From contig CAZVUN010000067.1 in NCBI GenBank assembly GCA_964629975.1, positions 1-15,624 of the forward strand: a stretch of DNA of 15,624 bases. The letters run 5' to 3'. Of the stretch, positions 12,490 through 15,624 are shown piece after piece. The translations under genes and the position numbers were made by a program. The stretch's first letter is position 1. Each line of letters opens with the position of its first letter. The notes below the pieces were generated by a model, which worked only from the letters and a program-made list of their open reading frames with translations, was not told the DNA's origin and searched no databases. The DNA comes from G020354085 sp964629975 (GTDB taxonomy: Bacteria > Pseudomonadota > Gammaproteobacteria > Acidiferrobacterales > Sulfurifustaceae).

Positions 12490-12711
12490 TCAGATGCCAA
12501 TGGACTTTTCCCGGTATTGGGGGTCGACCCAGCAGCGCGGCAGGCGTTCGCCCGAGGGAAACAGCAGCTCCTGCTTGGCGAAATCGGCCGGGTCCTGCAG
12601 CTCCTCGCCGGCATGGAAGCGGCCGCGCACCTGCGGCTGGAACGGATCGAACAGCGCTGCGAGGTCGAGCACCTCGACGAGGTCGTTGGAGGGCTTGTGG
12701 CGTAGGTACAT
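12490..12711 (-). CDS. Small conserved-looking protein of unknown function (73 aa)
   Basis: I do not recognise a characterised family with confidence. The 73-residue product begins MYLRHKPSNDLVEVLDLAAL and has notable blocks FHAGEELQDPADFAK and ELLFPSGERLPRCW. It is acidic, soluble-looking, without signal peptide or membrane segment, and has one cysteine next to a tryptophan near the end. It is very likely a real gene: an excellent AGGAGG Shine-Dalgarno lies 4 bases before the ATG, base composition is coding-like, and it lies between hpf and an FNR-type box on the same strand. The spacing of box to ATG (about 109 bases) suits promoter and leader. A role in the stress or low-oxygen response is inferred from position only. 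Confidence 0.72.
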   Translation of the reverse strand: MYLRHKPSNDLVEVLDLAALFDPFQPQVRGRFHAGEELQDPADFAKQELLFPSGERLPRCWVDPQYREKSIGI

Positions 12712-12819
12712 GGAGCCTCCTCGTTGTCGTGCGGCCGTTGCGGGCGGCGCGTGCGGCGCCGTGTCGCGGGCCGGGTGGTTTCGTTGCAGGCAGCATGGCG
12801 CCGCCTCCCCGGTCGAGCC

Positions 12820-12833
12820 TTGATAAAGATCAA
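12820..12833. promoter_or_regulatory. Perfect FNR/ANR-type binding box upstream of the 73-aa gene and hpf
   Basis: TTGATAAAGATCAA is an exact match to the FNR-family consensus TTGAT-N4-ATCAA. It is in a 136-base intergenic space, 109 bases before the ATG of the 73-aa gene and just past the stop of the CbiM-like gene. For a class II site centred at -41.5 on the minus strand, the -10 should fall near 12792-12797. That position reads CATGCT (three of six consensus bases), giving a start near 12785 and a leader of about 74 bases. The box is seen directly; the regulator and its effect are inferred. Confidence 0.62.
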
Positions 12834-12847
12834 AGAGCGAAAGCGGC

Positions 12848-13510
12848 TCAGCGGCCGAAGTAGACGTCCGCGCGAAATGTCGCTACCCGCTGCGGATGGT
12901 AGATGACGAAATACGACAACCCGGCGCCGGTGACGAATGCCTCGGGAAAGGCCACCAGCAGTGCATACGGCAGGTAATTGTCGGCCAGCTGCTGCCAGGT
13001 GTAGGCGCCACTCATGAGCAGCAACGCGCTCGCGGCCAGTGCACTGGTCGCGATGGTTGCCGCGGCGTTGAAAAAGCCGCTGGCGAACAGATACACGAAT
13101 ACCTGGTGCGGCAGCGTGCGTTCGACCAGCCGATGCAGGCCGTGGGCGGTGAGCACCGGCAGCACGGCGAGCACCAGCGCGTTGAGCGCAAACGCCCCCG
13201 CCCCGCTCGCCCCCGCGACGGTCGCCCCGAGCAGCACCAGACTCATGCCGAGCAGCGCCAGCGACCAGCCGAACATCAGGGTCAACCACGTGGCGCCGAG
13301 CAAATGCACATTGAGCCCGGGCGCGATGCCGGCCTTGAGCACCCACAGCAGCAGCACGCCGACGCAACTGCCAAGGAACAGATGCGCCGTCACATTGTCA
13401 CGCAGCCGTGCCCACGGTGCGCGCCACAGCGCCAGCACCACGACCGGCAGGTACAGCGTCCATCCGCCCCACACCCAGGGCGCGGCAAACAGGCCGTCCG
13501 GAAAGTTCAT
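12848..13510 (-). CDS. CbiM-like integral membrane protein (COG3235 type)
   Basis: A 220-aa, very hydrophobic protein with about six membrane segments (around residues 14-30, 42-62, 68-95, 100-120, 130-160 and 165-190). It resembles the substrate-binding subunit of cobalt/nickel ECF transporters (CbiM/NikM). It starts MNFPDG, comparable to the MHIxDG of CbiM, has GLNVHLLGATW with His69 in the metal-site position, and ends LVAFPEAFVTGAGLSYFVIYHP. The second residue, a metal-binding histidine in true CbiM, is asparagine here, and no CbiN/Q/O partners are in the window. This fits the poorly characterised COG3235 branch, whose substrate I do not know. The ATG at 13510 starts the family-like N-terminus; its ribosome site is weak. 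It follows glk by 31 bases, so the two are probably co-transcribed. Confidence 0.68.
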   Translation of the reverse strand: MNFPDGLFAAPWVWGGWTLYLPVVVLALWRAPWARLRDNVTAHLFLGSCVGVLLLWVLKAGIAPGLNVHLLGATWLTLMFGWSLALLGMSLVLLGATVAGASGAGAFALNALVLAVLPVLTAHGLHRLVERTLPHQVFVYLFASGFFNAAATIATSALAASALLLMSGAYTWQQLADNYLPYALLVAFPEAFVTGAGLSYFVIYHPQRVATFRADVYFGR

Positions 13511-13541
13511 CGCCCTGCGCCCCCGCGTGCCGGCCGGGCGC

Positions 13542-14534
13542 CTACAGGCGGCTCGCGGCCAGCGCCGCGCCCAACAAACCGACGGTCTCGTTCATTACCA
13601 CGCGCACCGGGATCGCCGCCACGTAGTGCGACATGTTGGCCTTGTTGCGAAACGCGCGCATGAAGGCGCCGGCACGCAACGTATCGATGATCTTGGGCGC
13701 GATCCCGCCGGCCACGTACACGCCGCCGGTGGCGCCGGCCGTGAGCGCGAGGTTGCCGGCCTGCGCACCATAGATTTGCACGAACAACGCGAGCGCCGCG
13801 CCGGCCAGCGCATCGCCCGTGTTGAGCGCCGCGTGCGTGATCGCCGCGGCCGCATCGCCGGCCTGCATCGCCTGCGCGACCGCCGGCGACTCCGGCGCCA
13901 CGCCCTGGGCGCGCAGGAAGCGATAAAGCCGCACCAAGCCATGGCCGGACAGGATCAGCTCGTACGACGCGTGGCCCTCGGTGTCGAGCAGGTAGCGCGC
14001 GAGCTCGAGCTGCAGCGCATCGGTCGGCCCGAACTCGGCGTGTCCGCCCTCGGTCGGGATGGCTTCGTAGTGATCGCCGGCCCACACCAGGATACCCTGC
14101 CCCAGACCGGTACCGGCGCCGAGCACGGCACGCGGCCCGGTGACGACCTCCTCGCCGGTCTGCAGCACGACGAGCTCATCGTCGCGCAGTGCCTCGATAC
14201 CGTAGCCGATCGCCTGGAAATCATTGATCAGGCGCACGCGCGCAAGCCCGGTGTCGCGCGCCAGGGATACGCTGTCGATCTCCCACGGCAGGTTGGTGAC
14301 CTTGACGTAGTCGGCGCCGCCGCGGTGGCGGACCGGGCCGGCGATGCCAAGGCACGCCGCATCGATCGCGCGCGCGCCGGCCTGCGCCAGGAATGCGCGC
14401 ACTATCGGCGCCACGCCGGCGAAGCGGTTGCTGTCAAAACGTTGCTCATGCTCGGTGCGGCACGCCGTGCCCTCGCATTCGGCGATGCGCAGCAGCGTCT
14501 TCGTCCCACCGATGTCACCTGCCAGTACCCGCAT
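13542..14534 (-). CDS. glk: Glucokinase (Glk family)
   Basis: Glk phosphorylates free cytoplasmic glucose with ATP to glucose-6-phosphate, feeding glycolysis and, via phosphoglucomutase, glycogen synthesis. The protein has 330 aa, near the 321 of E. coli Glk. Motifs: the phosphate loop GDIGGTKT (residues 6-13), CLGIAGPV, VTNLPWEID, LINDFQAIGYG with the catalytic Asp105, LGAGTGLGQG, and EGGHAEFGP in place of the CxCGxxGC zinc motif of ROK kinases. Late blocks VYVAGGIAPKI and VVMNETVGLLGAA also fit the family. The ATG at 14534 has AGGAG six bases upstream. A possible promoter (TTGCGA at 14596-14591, 18 bases, CATCAT at 14572-14567, minus strand) overlaps the tRNA promoter. Glucose from GH57/MalQ action on glycogen is a plausible source of its substrate. 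Confidence 0.94.
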   Translation of the reverse strand: MRVLAGDIGGTKTLLRIAECEGTACRTEHEQRFDSNRFAGVAPIVRAFLAQAGARAIDAACLGIAGPVRHRGGADYVKVTNLPWEIDSVSLARDTGLARVRLINDFQAIGYGIEALRDDELVVLQTGEEVVTGPRAVLGAGTGLGQGILVWAGDHYEAIPTEGGHAEFGPTDALQLELARYLLDTEGHASYELILSGHGLVRLYRFLRAQGVAPESPAVAQAMQAGDAAAAITHAALNTGDALAGAALALFVQIYGAQAGNLALTAGATGGVYVAGGIAPKIIDTLRAGAFMRAFRNKANMSHYVAAIPVRVVMNETVGLLGAALAASRL

Positions 14535-14561
14535 GATCGCTCCTGCGCCCCTCGGCGTCCG

Positions 14562-14591
14562 TTGGTATGATGCGAGTGCGGTTGCTATACT
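14562..14591 (+). promoter_or_regulatory. Sigma70-type promoter of tRNA-Leu
   Basis: TTGGTA (14562-14567) and TATACT (14586-14591) are separated by 18 bases; the hexamers match consensus at four and five of six positions. Transcription would begin near 14598, a few bases before the mature tRNA, after a GC-rich stretch. It overlaps the divergent glk upstream region. Confidence 0.6.
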
Positions 14592-14603
14592 CGCAAGCGC
14601 GAT

Positions 14604-14690
14604 GCCGGGGTGGCGGAACTGGTAGACGCGCCAGACTCAAAATCTGGTGGTGGCAACACCGTGTCGGTTCGATTCCGACCCTCGGTACCA
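14604..14690 (+). tRNA. tRNA-Leu (anticodon CAA)
   Basis: An 87-base class II tRNA. The acceptor strand GCCGGGG pairs with CCTCGGT (two G-U pairs), followed by the discriminator A and an encoded CCA. The D-arm region is TGGCGGAACTGGTAGACGCG. The anticodon stem is CCAGA/TCTGG with loop CTCAAAA, giving anticodon CAA (reads UUG). The long variable arm (TGGTGGCAACACCGT region) is the leucine hallmark. The T arm is GTCGG-TTCGATT-CCGAC. It has its own promoter upstream and a terminator 9 bases downstream. Confidence 0.96.
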
Positions 14691-14698
14691 AGACATGC

Positions 14699-14730
14699 AC
14701 GGGCGATGCGATGCGTCGCCCGTTTTTTCT
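14699..14730 (+). terminator. Intrinsic terminator after tRNA-Leu
   Basis: ACGGGCGA (14699-14706) pairs perfectly with TCGCCCGT (14716-14723) across a 9-base loop and is followed directly by a run of six T (14723-14728). It is orientated for the tRNA transcript. The minus-strand gene ending at 14745 converges on it, but no T-run follows the stem in that direction. Confidence 0.88.
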
Positions 14731-14744
14731 GCGCGCGACGCTGC

Positions 14745-14987
14745 TCAGCGCACCACGATCGCGGCGCAATGCAGCTCCTCGAGCAGCTTCTCCAGCCCTG
14801 CGCCAAGCAACAGCCGGTTCGACGCGGGCAACAGCACGGTGCGCGGCGCCAGCGCACGGATCGCGCGCGCCAGGCCGGCCGGATCGGCTGGCGCGACCGA
14901 CCGGACGCTGACCGGTCCGGCGGCGAAGTGTGCGGCGAGCGCTTCCTGCATGTGCGCCGTGTCCCTGCCGTCCGGCACGAGCAGCAC
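14745..14987 (-). CDS. C-terminal fragment of a universal-stress-protein-like protein (N-terminus missing)
   Basis: About 80-85 residues ending CAAIVVR at the TGA (14747-14745). The alternation of a short beta strand (LTVLLVPDG), a helix (AHMQEALAAHF), a variable strand, RAIRALAPRTVLLPASNRLLLGAGLEKLLEEL and a final strand CAAIVVR resembles the second half of a UspA fold. Match to a named family is not certain. GTG at 14987 is the first possible start in the frame, but the protein-like pattern seems to extend a few residues upstream to about 15000. There the sequence changes into another gene on the other strand. A full UspA domain would be about 140 aa, so this is best read as the 3' end of a gene cut by the junction. 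It may be intact in the real genome. Confidence 0.45.
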   Translation of the reverse strand: MLLVPDGRDTAHMQEALAAHFAAGPVSVRSVAPADPAGLARAIRALAPRTVLLPASNRLLLGAGLEKLLEELHCAAIVVR

Positions 14988-15000
14988 CGTGAGACCGCCG

Positions 15001-15624
15001 GGCGTGCTGGCCTCGGGCAGGCACCTGAACGAAGAGTACTACCTGCTGAGCAAGCTGGCCCGCCAGGCGCTGGGGACCAACAACATCAGCCTGGGCGACC
15101 CGCTGGATGGCGCCGGCCTGGTGGAGGATTTGATCCGCTCGCTGGGAACAGGGGCCTCGACGAACTCGATGGATGATGTCCTCCGGGAAGCGCGTTCCCT
15201 GCTGGTCATCGGCTCCAACCTTACCGAGCAGCAACCGGTGCTGGGAGCGAAAGTTCGCCAGGCGGTCTTGCGCCGCGGCGCCAGGCTGGTGGTCGCCAGC
15301 TCGATTTTTACCAACCTGGCGGAATACGCTGCCGTAGATATCCGCTGCCGGCCGGGCGCCGAGATCGCCCTGCTCAACGGCTTGATGAAAATTATCCTGG
15401 ATCAGGGTTGGGAAGACCGCCGGTTTATCGAAGCCCGCACGCAGGGTTTTGAAACGCTGCGCGCCTCGCTCGAACCCTATCCCGTCGACCGGGTTGCGGA
15501 GATCACCGAGGTTCCGGTGGAAACGCTCTACCGGGCGGCGGAAATCCTGGCCAATCACCGGCCGATGGCGGTGTTGTGCGGGACCGGCGCGCGCCAGGCC
15601 GGCGGGGGAGACGGGCTCGCCACC
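15001..15624 (+). CDS. Molybdopterin oxidoreductase fragment (formate dehydrogenase alpha / NuoG type), cut at both ends
   Basis: A stop-free frame of 208 codons running off the window. It reads GVLASGRHLNEEYYLLSKLA, then ALGTNNI, GAGLVEDLIRSLGTGA, TNSMDDVLREARSLLVIGSN, RRGARLVV, CRPGAEIALLNGLMKIILDQ, and AEITEVPVETLYRAAEIL. This order is the central part of the molybdopterin domain of formate dehydrogenase alpha and NuoG-like subunits. The N-terminal iron-sulphur and first molybdopterin segments that should precede GVLASGR are missing, replaced by an unrelated minus-strand fragment. Codon use differs from the rest of the window: nine of fifteen Glu codons are GAA and all three Phe codons are TTT, whereas neighbours such as glgP strongly prefer GAG and TTC. 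The redox partner and substrate cannot be named. Confidence 0.82.

Noticed and set aside
14604..15010. Integration at tRNA-Leu to explain the foreign 3' end
   Set aside because: No integrase or duplicated tRNA 3' end is visible; the native-looking terminator and fragment lie between the tRNA and the join.
14515..15558. 347-codon minus-strand open frame across tRNA-Leu and the junction
   Set aside because: It crosses a tRNA gene, a terminator and the join, and is antisense to the molybdopterin fragment; its composition is that of a shadow.

Overview
This window looks like the chromosome of a GC-rich proteobacterium, probably a gammaproteobacterium. The reasons are the E. coli-like GlgC, Glk and QueA sequences, the short HPF/RaiA protein, FNR/ANR-type boxes and strong G/C third-position codon use. 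The genus cannot be fixed from the sequence alone. The main content is a glycogen (alpha-glucan) metabolism locus. From the left: the 5' part of queA (minus, runs off the window); a divergent DUF3417-type glucan phosphorylase gene, glgP (plus); then a tightly packed minus-strand operon glgC - GH57 glycoside hydrolase - malQ, read from 7533 down to 3043. glgC and the GH57 gene overlap by 11 bases. Across a 210-base divergent promoter region lies glgA (plus), followed 7 bases later by a gene for an unusual three-part lipid protein (acyl carrier domain, fatty-acyl-AMP ligase, PlsC-type acyltransferase). That reading frame is broken by a single -1 shift near 10621-10645.

The next block is on the minus strand: glk (glucokinase), a CbiM-like membrane protein gene, a 73-aa unassigned gene, and hpf (ribosome hibernation factor). 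The hpf gene meets the lipid gene tail to tail with a 16-base overlap. A perfect FNR/ANR-type box lies upstream of the 73-aa gene, and a one-mismatch version lies between glgC and glgA. Together they suggest that storage-polymer metabolism and ribosome hibernation may both respond to low oxygen. On the plus strand, a tRNA-Leu(CAA) gene has a good sigma70-like promoter and a clear intrinsic terminator.

Functional reading: Glk supplies glucose-6-phosphate, GlgC makes ADP-glucose and GlgA polymerises it. GlgP, MalQ and the GH57 enzyme degrade or remodel the polymer. No classical branching enzyme (GlgB) or debranching enzyme (GlgX) is present in the window.

The last ~620 bases are foreign to the rest. 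At about 14985-15005 a minus-strand, universal-stress-protein-like C-terminal fragment stops without an N-terminus. There the sequence changes abruptly into the middle of a plus-strand molybdopterin oxidoreductase (formate dehydrogenase alpha type) with different codon use. This is either a real rearrangement or, more probably, a chimeric assembly join; treat everything right of ~15000 with caution. There is no gene-free stretch longer than 300 bases, and I saw no CRISPR array, insertion sequence, integrase or phage gene.
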